The notes: a model not told the origin generated them from the letters alone. Shown: positions 23,601-35,274, counted from the first letter of the stretch. The stretch is DNA of 64,000 nucleotides from Helopsaltes ochotensis (GCA_013400155.1 VXBM01000876.1:126461-190460), one strand, 5' to 3'. Made by a program: numbers and translations.

Positions 23601-26171
23601 AAAAACAAAATCAAAAAATTCCATGTCTTTTTCTCTCCACAATTTCTTGCATTGTTGTACCATAAAGAGCTACAGTGGCTCTCAGAATTTGAACACGCAC
23701 AACGGAGTTGCACATTCTCCCTCTTATATTCCCTTCCAAAAAGTATATGGTAACTTAGAGTGTAAAACAAAGGCGTTGTCCCCTCATTTTATTGATTTTT
23801 CATCTCTTTAAAATACAACTGAAAAGAATGTCATTCTTCCGTGATTAGATCGGAAATGCCGTGAGACTACACAGGAGGTTGCTCTTTCTCAACTATAAAT
23901 TTTATTGCTACTACTTCCCAAGTTCTCTACGAAACATGGACAGCTTGTGAAATACTTCAACCTGTCTGGCTTCTGACAGGTCTTCCTACAAAATTCTGAG
24001 TTATCCAAGAACACTCTGTAGCTGTCATGACTATAACTCCACGTATTTTTCTTCTACAGAAAAATGCAGTGGGAATCATAGAATAACAGCAACATTAGCC
24101 AAAGTCCCTCTTGCTGTGGAAGAGCACACAAGCAGGATTTATTGTTGTGTCATAACTCTGAATTTGAGAAGAGTGCTGCTCCCAGTTTTGTATGAGTGAT
24201 CAGACCACTGCAATCATTACGCTACATACATACTTTTTGGGGGGGGAAAACACAGGTAAAGATCAGACACTGTCTAAAAAAATAAAACACAGCAGAACCT
24301 TTCTGCTACGTATGTTATTCAATATCTCTTCATAATGGCATAAATTGAGCATATGGGGTTTTTAATCAAGCGCTAATAGGAATAATAATATTGATGATGA
24401 TGAAGGCAAATAGTCTGATACTCTCCTATCTAGCTTTGCACTGGATATGCTCTATGACTTGGACACCACTATGGAAAATCCAGGATGCACAAGAAAATAT
24501 TGAATTTGTGTCAAGAAAACTGCTTACATAGTAATACACTTATTGACTTAATCAAAAAAATGCAAAATGACTGTGCTTTATAACACTTAGAAGATCATTA
24601 GACTCAGTATCTCCCTTCTGACATATTAACCTTTCTACAACCACGGCAATATATACTTGTCAGGGGTGGTTTCTTTGGTTTTTTGGTCTTTTTGTAACTA
24701 TGAACAACATAACTTTGACTTTCAAAAATCAGTTATACTGCTATTGTTGGATATGATTTTAAGGCTGTGAAGATCAAAATGTGTCCTAATATTTCTAAAC
24801 TGCTGGAACCATAGAAATTTAATGTAATTTTCTTCATGACTTCCCCATAGTTTTTTCCATCTGTTTATCTTTTTTAAAGTGATCCAACTTCCATTTGGTG
24901 AAGGATTTTACAGCTCAGAATGCTTTTCTAGAGTTTCTGATGTGCAACCTCTCCGGAGTCACATTAACAAATTACATATATGTGTAATATGCTTTCAAAA
25001 CACATAAACCTGGAATTCCTTGAGAGAATTTTCTTGCCAATATATTGATTGAGAAAATGTTCCTTAATACTCTCTTTCTAAATTACCACTGTTTAATTAG
25101 GTATTATTGCTGAATTAGGGATTGATTTCTTATGTCAGGATTTATTGGTCCAGGCTCTCACCTACTGTAGCCAAGTTTTCTCAGAATAAAAGTGAAGTGC
25201 AATGAGCTCGGATGCTGGCAATGCTGGATGCCAGCTGATCCAGTGGTTAAAGGTTAGAGGAGTACAGAAGTTACTCCAATTCATTTTAGTCGCCAACAGC
25301 AGGTTGAGATTGTCCAGGTAGACCTACCAGCTTTGTGAAGAAAGGCTTTTCCTTTTTAGGAGTTATCAAAAAAGTTCTATATCATCAAACTTCCTCCACA
25401 AAAGAACTCTTGCTGCAGAGCTATTGAGCTGGAAGTGTCTTTGTTTTGGGGGAGATTAAGCACTGCTAGTGTAATCCACTGTTGCATCCACTGACTTCTG
25501 CACTAAAAGTGTGGGCCCTATTTTGAATAGTCATCTCTCTATTTAATTAACTACACTTCTAGGAAATGTTTGGACACGTACCTTTTGTTTATTTGGAAAG
25601 AAAACTGAATTGATCTATTGGAAAGATAATCCATATCTCTAGGGTTATGAAATAACAAAAACATTGTGCTACAAGGATTTCTGAAAACTCTTAAAGAAGA
25701 TGCAGTGAAGAAATAGACATAGTAGAAATATCATCAATCCTCTGGTCCTGTAATTGTTCAAATTACAATTTATGGGAGGAACTGGCTACAGTAGAGTAAG
25801 AGCAAAATCTACAGAATGAAGACAGGTCTCAGTTCTAAAACATACCAAGGAGCATACAATGAGATCATGTTATTCTCCTGAGCTTCCAAATTCACAGGGT
25901 TAGATTTTACTGTCGTTAAGTTGAGCAATTATTGAAGGAATTTCTACGGTACAGCAGAACATAGACCTAAACTCTCAATTTCATAGTCATCTTGCTTTCA
26001 TCAAATCTGTGGTTTAGACATGATTAAGAAATAAAGCTACAGAAAAAACAGAAAATAGCCGGCTATTGTAACATTTCTTGCCAATAGAAAATCAAATACT
26101 GCAAAATAACATTCAAAGACATGCAGATGTTTGAGTCTGTGCTTTGGACTCCATAAATTTCAGAAAGACAG
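23601..26171. other. Unique AT-rich noncoding sequence
   Basis: No gene or transposon is recognised, and open frames are short. It ends at the tandem repeat and poly-A tract described separately. Confidence 0.55.
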
Positions 26172-26190
26172 ATGCTTAAGTTATGCTTAA

Positions 26191-26193
<3 letters not shown>
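26172..26193 (+). repeat. 11-bp tandem repeat abutting poly-A
   Basis: ATGCTTAAGTT occurs twice back to back (26172-26182 and 26183-26193), and the poly-A tract starts at the next base. It resembles a target-site-duplication-sized repeat, but there is no inserted body between the copies. Confidence 0.9.
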
Positions 26194-26257
<64 letters not shown>

Positions 26258-26259
26258 AG

Positions 26260-26333
<74 letters not shown>
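26194..26333 (+). repeat. Poly-A tract, 140 bp
   Basis: Pure A except T at 26256 and G at 26259. It is far longer than expected by chance. No retrogene-like body is visible upstream, and CR1 elements do not have poly-A tails. It may be a slippage-expanded homopolymer, or the only remaining trace of a poly-A retrocopy. Confidence 0.9.
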
Positions 26334-26335
<2 letters not shown>

Positions 26336-26559
26336 TAACAAAATGAATTTGTACTTACCCAAGGCAATTGCTATGAATGTAATGAATGCATCCTTGAATG
26401 ACTTTCTGTCCTAGCACCATCAGAGAAAAAAAGAGCCTTCCATTTCCTGTTAAGAAAATAAAATTAGTTCCACCCAATACTGACCTTTTACTAGTTTAAC
26501 TTTCCCAGAACCCTTTAGTATAATTATTTTAAGAAGGTGATAAGTAATGGCAGCATCTA

Positions 26560-26640
26560 ATACGATGATGTCTATAACGCATCATCTCCTATACCAACGA
26601 AACGATAATCGTTACAAAGGACTCGCCCGCGGTGTTCTCT
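26560..26640. other. Isolated CpG cluster
   Basis: Eight CpGs lie in 69 bp (26563, 26578, 26598, 26603, 26610, 26624, 26628 and 26630), including a CCCGCGG core and a small AACGAT/ATCGTT palindrome at 26601-26613. The surrounding kilobases contain very few CpGs. Candidate explanations are a hypomethylated regulatory element or recently inserted sequence. I recognise no factor site with confidence. Confidence 0.4.
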
Positions 26641-28955
26641 ATTCCCATGGCAGAAGGTAATGACTGAAGAAATTCAATATTGGGTCTAAGTTGCTGCTTC
26701 TTCAGAAAGAAAAGGGATGAACATCTTGGAGAGCTGAAAGAGCTGCATAATCAATGGGCCCTCTCTTAAGGTGCACGTGGTGAACGGAAAATAATAAAAC
26801 AATAGATGTGCCTGATGTTTGGATTCAGGATCCGTCGTTTCACAGGTTCAGAGTCATTATTTGATCTGCATAATTATGCTGAGCATTTAAATTAAACTAA
26901 GAATAATTAAATAAGAAAAATGAGCTGGACCTCATTTCAAAAGAAGACTTGGCTACAGTTAGAAAATATTTTTGCATGTATAACTTAAGTTTGTACGACA
27001 ATGTAAATAATAATATTACATCCAAGAATAGGAAGCGATATATGCATCCATTATTTTCAGATGGTATGTCAGAGAATAAAGAAATAGTGAAAAAATGACA
27101 TGTGATCCCTTGACCTAAAAAAGAAAAAAAGGAAAAAAAAAAGACTTTTTTTGATTTTTTTAAGGAATCAGTTTTCCTGTCCAGTTCACTGCTAAGCTGT
27201 GGATACAGTGGTATCAGCACAGCACCAAGAGGGGCAGGGGGCAGTGGCTGGAGATAAGGATATTTAAGCCCGTATTGCCTTCAAAGAAATTCACGTGGCA
27301 CCCTTCTCCAGGGAGAGAATTCAGTCCTTGGGAGAGCCCGTGCTCCTCATCTAAATGAGACAGCAGCTCAAAACCTGGTGTGCGTGGGCTGCACCGTGAC
27401 CCCAATGCCTGTGAAAGCACTCTGGCTGTGACCACTCTCACCCCTAATCTGATCCCTGAAAACCAAGCCTTAGAAGATGTATAAAGTACTTACTCACTTC
27501 TGAACATGCTTTAAAGCTATCCCTTGGAGCAGATGGAGTTTATTTTGTAATCTCTGTACAGCAGCTGAGTGACAAAAAATGTACTGCAGTGCAGTCCAGA
27601 GTCAGTGTTTCCCTTCAAATTATTTGAAATATTATAAAAATTTATTTGTCTAGTCGAGGCACCGTTTCCTGTCCAAAGGGAAAGGTTAAGTTATCGTCAA
27701 TGATGTTTGATTAAATATTTGCTAATTTATTTTTCATTAATGGATGTATTTGTTAGTCCCTGAGGTAGCCTCAAGAACTCAGCACTAGAAAATTTTTGAC
27801 CATCTTTTTACAGATTTATAAAAGTTTTCATGATTTAATCAAAGTAAAGGAACAATGAAATACAATTTAAGTTAACATTACAAAAAGACCTAGTGAACAA
27901 CTAATCTTTCTTTGAACAATCTATTTTTGAGTAATTTTGAAGAATGAACTCCTTATTTTCAGTCTGTTTGAAAATAATTTATGAATAGAATAAGGACAGA
28001 TATTCTTGAATATGTAAATTTTTTTGTTTCCCCAGTTCCAATAAATGTTAAAAATTATTTTTTTTATAAAATATATCTCCATTACAGCCTGAATTTCTCA
28101 TGGAGAAAAATGTGACATGATCTGGAAGCCCTTTTTTTATCTTGTTTTTCAAAAAATTGGGACAACTGAAAGTGGAGACTGAGGGGGAAGAAAGCTCTGT
28201 ACTATCCTGTACTAAGAACATAATATTATATTATCATATAAATCCTTCATCAATGTATTATAATAAAAGCTCCACAGTATCATTTCATAATGACTTTACA
28301 TTTTTAAATTTAACATGTACTTGAAAAGATGAACAGAAGACTTGATGGTGTACTCCAGTTACCGCTTACTTATTTCCACATAATATATGCTTTAGCTGAT
28401 TTTACTTGCACTTTAGCTTTTTATGGTAATTGCCTACTTATCCTGTCCTCATCAACTAATCGTGAGTAATTATTACATCTCTAATTGACCAACAATAACT
28501 GTTGTATCTTCTTTTGCTAATTAAAGGCTTATTTAGGAGAATATTTAATTTGCTGTAGTAACTTTTTCTTCTTGGCCAGCAAATTTATTAAATATTTTTA
28601 AATTTATTTTCTGCTCCTACAAGGCAGAGCATGCACACCTCCCTAAGAAGATGATGTATGACACCTTATATCTGCCATAAAAGGGCTCAGCTGGAGCTTA
28701 TGTTATTGTTAAATGTTTTGTAAAAGGAATCTGTGACAAAGTTTCAGTTACGATATGGAAAGCATTCTAACACTCGAGAAAAACTCAAGAAAACAAAACG
28801 ATTTTTCCCATTGACAATTTGTTAGGGATCTTATTTTCAGCTAACTCACAGTATTTAATGAGATCCCAAAGATAACTTCGTATTGGTGAAGTCAGGGCTC
28901 TTTGTTCATAATGCAAAGGTGACAGTCACCATCTAAAATTAAGTGATTTCAGTCA
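26641..28955. other. Noncoding, with one GC-richer patch
   Basis: The patch at about 27190-27450 is richer in G+C and has a minus-strand open frame of 75 codons with no recognisable domain. Around 28390-28580 there are many TAAT-core sites in AT-rich sequence, as is often seen in developmental enhancers, but this is weak evidence. Nothing else is recognised. Confidence 0.4.
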
Positions 28956-29225
28956 TCTTGGAAGCTGGACTGGAGCAGAGCAGGGAACAAGGAGTCTCTC
29001 CGTGGCTACTCTTCCACCACACAAGCTCTGCAAGAGTGCTGGTGCTGCTGCCATGCACAGAAGTGGGAGAGGTACAGGAATCTCTGAAGGTGCCCTTGGA
29101 GGGGAGCCTGCAGAACCCCACCAAAGCAGCGTCTGGGAAGTCAGGTGGCAGCCTCAGGTGTACAACCAGAAAATGACACGATTTCACATCCAGTCCCTGC
29201 TGTTACCACTTCTTGCCAAAGACAA
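28956..29225. other. GC-richer patch, unrecognised
   Basis: The local rise in G+C is accompanied by overlapping open frames on both strands (82, 77 and 103 codons), none resembling a known protein. It may be a very old repeat or a conserved noncoding element. No paired splice signals were found. Confidence 0.25.
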
Positions 29226-31640
29226 AGCACTGATTTGGCATTGCCTCATCCTCAGATTCAGCAAATCTGTGTGTACAGATGAGCAAATTATGTTTAACCT
29301 CATCTTAGAGTAATTTATTTCCATGAGCTACACCGCAACTCACAAGTTAAAGGTTTGGGTAAAACCCAAGGAACCACACTTCACACAGGGCTGACTCTGA
29401 GGACTGCAGAGTTTCTTTGTGTTAAAGTCCCACAGATGTTTCAGCTAGAGTTCCTAAAAAAGCCAACTCTCGTTATTCCCCAACGCAGCACAATTTATGT
29501 GCGCTCATGAACCAAGACAAAGTACTCAAGGTTGTTTTGTTGGCAAAAAGGAAGAGGTCATTTGGGACTCCACAAAGCATTATTTGGAGTTAAATAACTA
29601 CAAAATAAACTTCTTCATGTTTTCTCCTCAATCGGTTATTGTTAATGAGTTAAAAAATAAGTTAAAACAGGAAACATTTGCCATAGTCTTACAATATCTG
29701 AAAGGGAAAAACATCTTTTTTTTATACCCAAGGGCTTTTTTTTTTTCCCCCCCAGGGAAAATTACCTTTCAGAGAGGAAGACAAGGACATTTTATTCTTA
29801 TAAAAATCTCTACAAATAAGTGCATTACAATAGAAAGTAGGGCCAAAGAAATATGCTTGGCATAAGGTTGAAAAGATTTAAACTGTGTGGTATGTAGCAT
29901 AAGAAATAAAATCTTTTTCCACTGAAAAAAATGAGCTGTTCTGCCCTGACCTTGGTCAAATTAGAGCGGTTTTCACTCATAATAAACTACTGATGTTGTC
30001 TTTGAGAGGCCACACCTTACATAAGCAGTGACCTTCATTTCCCTTCCAGCAGCCTGGGAAGACAGAGAGGCCTTTTGAATGTAGGCCTGCTTTTTTTTTT
30101 GCCCCTTGCTATTCTGAAAATTAATCTGTACCTTATTTAAAGGACAGTGCCATTCTTGAATCAAGACTAAAGCAGCACCATTTCACCTCCCATGTGATGC
30201 TTCTTTAGTTCAGGTTCTGGAACTGCACGGGTTAGTCTGAGCAGCAAAACCAGAATTAATTGGAATAATTAGTAAATGCTAAATATATTGAGTTGGAAAC
30301 AACTGGTTTGGATATGAAAAAAAGCTTTAAAAAAATACAAGAAATTTTCTGTGACTGGGAGAGAGAGCTTCAAAGTGCTTTTTGGCCTGACACAAAACTA
30401 TTTTATACTAAGTTATAGAGTAATAATTGTAACATGCAATTGTTTCATATTATTTCAAACTACAAACAATTAAAAAGAGAGATGTGGAATTAAGCATGAG
30501 CCAAAGGAGTAGCAAATCCTCATAAATAAAGCAAAGGTTCCCAATGCAGTGGTTTATAAGAATGAAGTAGACTCAATTCTCCCTATTTGGACCTATTTCT
30601 TAACTTATTCAAGGAAAACCAAAATCACTGAGGAGCTGCAGCTCAAAAACATGGCTGATTCCAAAGTTTCTCATTGCAAGTAAGACATGTCTCTAGCACC
30701 CCCCAACCCAATTTCAAGATGTTGCAGGATCTGCCTGAAAATTCAACACCAAATTAAAGGTGACTGTGCTGAACCTAAGTCACAGGCTTTATTCAAATTA
30801 ATTGATTTTTAAAAAGAAGTAGGCAGACTGGGTTAACTGGGTTTATTAATTAATAGTGACTCAAGCATCTGCAGTTTTTACACACTGCTACTTCTTGGGT
30901 TTCATAAATGTGTAACTTATGAGCTAAATCTACAAAATTGTCCCTTACCACTCAGCTGATTAATATCTTACTCAATGAAAGGTTTCATGCCATGAAATGT
31001 ACATTTATGCAGGCAGTGTAGCTGAATAAAAACAATACTAATAGTTATAATATGAATAAATAATAATATAATAACAATATAATCTGAATAAAAACAGATT
31101 TCCCCATTTGTTCAACTGAGAGTGGCTGACTTGAACACAAAGATGGAAAAAGACTGTGTAAATAGGTAACTTCAAAAGAGTATTCATAATAATGTGGATT
31201 CAAAATATCCAGAAGAGCTTGTTTTCATGCTCAGAATATCAGTACATTTGAAGCTACACAAGATGCAGAGGGAGAATTGTAAAGCTGAAGGGAAAAATTG
31301 CTGTGATAGGCAAAAAGCAGCTATTTCTCATTTTATATTGAAATTCAAACCATTTGGGGCCTGAGTCCTTAGGCAATTTTCTACATAGGAATCCATTTAA
31401 TGTCGTCATTATTTTCCCCTCAAATTGATGAAATGGAAGACATTATACTTTTAAATACTCCTTTCATATTTGGAAAAGATCAGAGAACATTGAACTCCTC
31501 CAGATCTGATTTTCTGCTAGAGCAGAACGGGATTTCTGGCCAGCTCAGTGCCGTGGGAAGCACAACCATCCATTCACAGAGTACAACAGCGATGTTAACG
31601 CTCCCTCCCCGCTATATGGAGCTAGAATGTTTTCGTTTCA
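29226..31640. other. Unique AT-rich noncoding sequence
   Basis: No gene or transposon is recognised. A 122-codon plus-strand open frame at 29497-29865 is interrupted by a T/C homopolymer run and has no domain that I recognise. AT-rich trinucleotide-like sequence occurs near 31036-31095. Confidence 0.5.
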
Positions 31641-32262
31641 GAGAATCACAAAATATGCTGAGCTGGAAGGGACCCAGCAGGATGTCACACCCTGTGCCTG
31701 AGACCATTGCTGAAATGTTTCTTGGGCTCTGTCAGGTTGGTGCTGTGACCACTGCCCTGGGGAGCCTGTTCCAGAGCCCAACCACCCTCCAGGTGAAGTA
31801 ATGTTCCCAAGTTTCCACATACAACTTAAACTTCCCCTTGCTCATCTTCATGCCATTTCCTCGAGTCCTGTCACTGGTCACCACAGAGAAGAGATCAGTG
31901 CCTGCCCCTCCTCTTCCCATTGTGAGGAAGTGGTGACTGCAATGAGGTTTCCCCTCAGTCTCCTCCAGGCTGAAACTCGATCGGTTCAAGCTGGCCACCC
32001 AGCACTTTGCTCATGAGATCCATTCTATTGACAAGCAGCAGATCAAGGAGAGCATCTTCCCGAGCAGGCTCCCTTAGGACCTGCCATACAGGAGGTTTTA
32101 GGAATCTTGTGGCCTGCGTGATGCTCCCAAATAATTTTTGGCAAGCTGAAGTCCCCCATCAGGACAAGGGCAGCTGACGTGGAAGTGTCCCTTTGTTCCT
32201 CAAAGAATAATTCATTAGTGTTACCATCCTGGCTGGGAGGTCTGTAGTAGACTTCCACATCC

Positions 32263-32345
32263 TTTTTTTTTTTTTTTTTTTNNNNNNNNNNNNNNNNNNN
32301 NNNNNNTTTTTTTTGTTTGTTTTGTTTTGTGTTGTTTTGTTTTTC
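32263..32345 (+). repeat. Poly-T/(TTTTG) tract inside CR1, with assembly gap
   Basis: There are 19 T (32263-32281), 25 N, eight T, and then TTTG and TTTTG-like units to about 32345. On the CR1 coding strand this is an A-rich tract placed exactly where the endonuclease normally has a short lysine-rich, A-rich codon stretch, between KIKGK and VYYRPP. Local expansion of those codons explains it better than insertion of foreign sequence. Confidence 0.8.
32282..32306. other. Assembly gap, 25 N
   Basis: Twenty-five undetermined bases are flanked on both sides by T runs. The true length is probably unknown. Confidence 0.99.
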
Positions 32346-32696
32346 CCTTGATTTTTATCCAGGGGCTCTTAACTGTGGCATTGCCAGCTGTGAGCTCCAA
32401 CAATTCTGTTCCTTCCATTGCATACAATGCCAACCCCGGCCCCTTTTGGCCTGCCTATCCCTCCTAAAGAACCTGTAACCACCCAACAGGGCACTCCAGT
32501 CACAGGACTCTTCCCACCAGGTTTCTCCTATGCCAGTGATGAGAAATCTCTGGTACTGGGCCAAAGTTTTGAGCTCATCTGATTTGCTCCTCGTGCTGCT
32601 GTTAGTGTAGAAACATTTGAGGTATGGTGCTTTGCAGCCTTGTGAAGCAGATTGAGGGGTCCCATTCGTGCTCATTTCCTCAAGTTTTGGCACACC

Positions 32697-33160
32697 ATCC
32701 TATTGCTCATTGCTGACAAGCCAGTAAAACCATCCCATTATTGTTTTAATAAAAAAAATCATATGCATTTAACTGAAAAACATGTTAAGTGTAATATGTT
32801 TAACAGAGTCTTCGCTGTTTAAAAATCATACAGACACGGACTCAAAAATCAGATTTTCAAGAGCAATCACAGCCAAAACAAACTAAGTCTATCCTTCTAG
32901 GCTAGTTTATACCACACTTATTTCAGTTTCCCCAAACCAAGTACAATGAAAATCATGGTACCGTGCATTTCTCATCCAGTCTTGTACTGACAAACTGAAA
33001 GGGAAGCTCCTGTGGTGTGGTCTGTGAACCACAGTGTGGGTTTGGCTGCTCGTTGTACATGTCCCTGGAAGAGTGTAGGAGTACAGGCACTTCATTCCTC
33101 ATATACTTTATTCCTACCCCCTTTTCCTTGTTTTTCATGGTTGAATTTTCCCAAATATTT
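32697..33160. other. Noncoding between two CR1 remnants
   Basis: AT-rich at first, then a more mixed composition from about 33000. Some of 33000-33160 may be further decayed CR1 tail, but I cannot align it. No gene is seen. Confidence 0.4.
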
Positions 33161-33795
33161 GACCAAAATCTGTTCCAACCTCTCATTATCCTGGTCATCT
33201 GTCTCTGTACTTTGCCACATTTTCCTGTGCTGTCCCTGTGCTATCCTATTTTGCTGTGCTGTTCTGAGAGTAGGTCTGCACCCTCTGTTCATACTAAGGT
33301 GTCACAGCAGCTGTGTGTGTAATGGCTCATAGTGCTCTCTTTATTCTCTTTATTCTTTTTCTTTTTTTCCTGTTTTTTCCTTTTTTTTGGTTTGTGACCA
33401 AAAAGAAAAATTAAGCCAAATTTCATAAAAATACTCAAGGATAAGTTTGTCAGTATAAGGGTTAATTCATTACCTACCGTTCTCTACGTTAAATTGCAAT
33501 TATTTGTCTTCCTTCATTTACCCTGCTACATATATCAACACGGGTCTCAATCTGCTGTTTTGCCACCCAGTCCTTGCCAGCACCTTCTGCATCTTTTTGT
33601 CATTACCCTTGCCTTCATTATCCTCAGTAACTTGGCAAACTGTGTCACTTCACTGCTCATTCTCTTTTTCACACCGCTGACGAATACATCCTCCCGGGAC
33701 TCCATGGTGATTTTCTTCCAGTGAGAAAACTGACCATTAACTCCTACTCTCCATCCTATAAGCTGCTGCTGTGCGTGGTAAGAGGGCAGTGCAAG
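33161..33795 (-). mobile_element. Ancient CR1 LINE remnant (RT region and downstream)
   Basis: On the minus strand, 33770-33550 translates to GVNGQFSHWKKIT and then SEVTQFAKLLRIMKAR. This parallels the CR1 reverse transcriptase stretch VNGEFSxW...SEVTKFADDTKLFRVVKSRA. The intervening catalytic-adjacent PQGSVLGP-type segment is deleted, and the FADD box is lost. At 33165-33330 the minus-strand complement of 'CAACCTCTCATTATCCTGGT' matches the downstream CR1 region, in the order expected for a single copy. The middle (33335-33535) is too decayed to assign. The divergence is high, suggesting an old insertion that predates the neighbouring CR1. Confidence 0.65.
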
Positions 33796-34379
33796 AGGTT
33801 TCTCCATATACTTACACTTTTTAAAATTTATCGCATTTAATTTATAATTATGGCTAATATATAAGTGATATTTTAATGATATAAATATGTTCCTAAGAGA
33901 CTGAGCAATTATGCTTTTAGAATGAACTTCTCTTTTTCCTCTTACTTGAAATATTTTAGATTTGCCCTCTGTCAAACCTTGACATTTTTGGTCTGCTTCT
34001 ATTTTTTATGTATGTGAATCACTTGCTTTTCAATACAAACTGTCAGAGACTTGTATATTTTGAAAAGAAGCCAAGTTTCAGTATCATTACACTTACACAT
34101 TCACCCTGAGGCATAATTGTTCTAATACACAGTTTTCATCCTGCAATTTAAAGGAAAGTTAGTGTGTCTTTCTGCCTTCCAGTAACTGTCACAGGATTTT
34201 CAGTATGCACTGGATAGCACAAGACCTGTCCTGTTCCCATGGAAATCAATAGTAACACTTCATACCCACTAAACTCTATCAGAGATTTTAAAAAAAACCA
34301 CAAAAAAAACGGGATCTACATAATTAGGACCCGTTTTTGTTTGATCAGTGGCTCATCTGAAATCAGGAGAACTGTTGGT
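33796..34379. other. Noncoding, nothing recognised
   Basis: AT-rich unique sequence without open frames of note. Confidence 0.55.
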
Positions 34380-34760
34380 CAGGAAGGCACAGGGTGGGTT
34401 GCCACGAGCTAAAATTTTCAGTCAACAAAAATAAAGGTGAAATGCTGGGATCCCACCCTTTGGGATGCCATCCTACTCCCATCCCCTCACCAGGCAGACA
34501 CACCACAGGGACTCACCCAGGCTCAGACGTTCCCCTGGGAGCAGCGATGGCCGAGGCTCCTCCAGGAACAGCAGAAGACACCAAGTAAGCAAACCCTGGT
34601 GCTTGCAGGTGTGCTGAATGAGAAGTCCAGGCACCAGAGACCTGAGCAAAGGTAAATCCTTGCTTTTTTCTAGTCTCACACCTCACCTGAGCACTGCTCA
34701 GCATCATCACACCTAACTCGGAGTGTGGTGTTTCTTCCATGGGTGCCAAAGGACCAATCC
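34380..34760. other. GC-richer patch with start-codon and splice-donor-like signals
   Basis: The patch is G+C-rich relative to its surroundings. An ATG at 34547 has G at -3 and G at +4, a favourable translation start context. It is followed by 12 further open codons and then by GTAAGC at 34585-34590, a good 5' splice-site match. The frame is also open upstream to an ATG at 34394. The encoded residues (Ala/Pro/Glu-rich) match no protein I know. No promoter or downstream exon can be identified, so this is a flag rather than a gene call. Confidence 0.18.
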
Positions 34761-35258
34761 AGGGTGGAGAGTAAAAGTGATGGAAATCTGCTATCTATGA
34801 ACCTATTCTTCAGGTTTCTGCTTCAGGGAGGTGTGCCTCAGAGGTTCTTCTCCTAGGACAGATTTAAGGCAGTTTCAAAAAAAGTTTTTTCTCTGAAACA
34901 GTGAAGCCAAATAGCTGGCATTTTAGGTGTACTGCCATCATCTTTTGGTTGGCAGAATAAATTACGTTTAGCGGAAATAAAATTTGGGAAAAAAAAATAA
35001 ATGTGTTTTCCATAAAATCCCCCAGTTTTGTGAGGTCTACAAAAGCTAGACCATCACATACGGGATTAATCATGTACTGCTGTAACTACAAGTCAATATT
35101 TAACAAGAAGTGAAGAAGAATTTTCCAGATTTACCAAAACCCAAAAGATACAGAAAATTCAGAATCAACCCAGAAATAATATGGCACACTAAAAGTGCAG
35201 GAAGTAAGATAAATATACAATAAAACTCAGTAAAATAAATTTACTTACCTCACAAAGT

Positions 35259-35274
35259 AATATATATATATATA
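35259..35274. repeat. (TA)n microsatellite
   Basis: Short TA dinucleotide run followed by ACAC. Confidence 0.9.

Larger units (their letters stand above)
31641..32695 (-). mobile_element. CR1 LINE remnant: endonuclease part joined to 3' end
   Basis: Read from 32695 downward, the translation carries the CR1 ORF2 APE endonuclease: an ITGIGETWW...CDWS block, then GYRFFRRDRQ (32355-32693), then SPWIKIKGK, then VYYRPP and ALVLMGDF (32043-32258). The family's GDFN motif reads GDFS here (about 32156-32145), so the conserved Asn is lost. After DALLDLLLVNR (near 32040) the sequence jumps, near 31975-32010, to the ORF2 C terminus with RVVGLWNRLPRAVV, and then to a 3' tail with TGAGCTGGAAGGGACCC at about 31658-31674. 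The whole RT domain is therefore deleted. At least one frameshift splits the endonuclease, and an A-rich expansion with a 25-N gap interrupts it. The tail style suggests a passerine CR1-J/X type. Confidence 0.85.

Noticed and set aside
26560..26640. Possible mitochondrial insertion as the source of the CpG cluster
   Set aside because: I could not match it to any mitochondrial gene, and it has no extended similarity that I recognise.
31400..31801. 133-codon plus-strand open frame
   Set aside because: Its second half is antisense to a CR1 remnant, and the first half has no domain.
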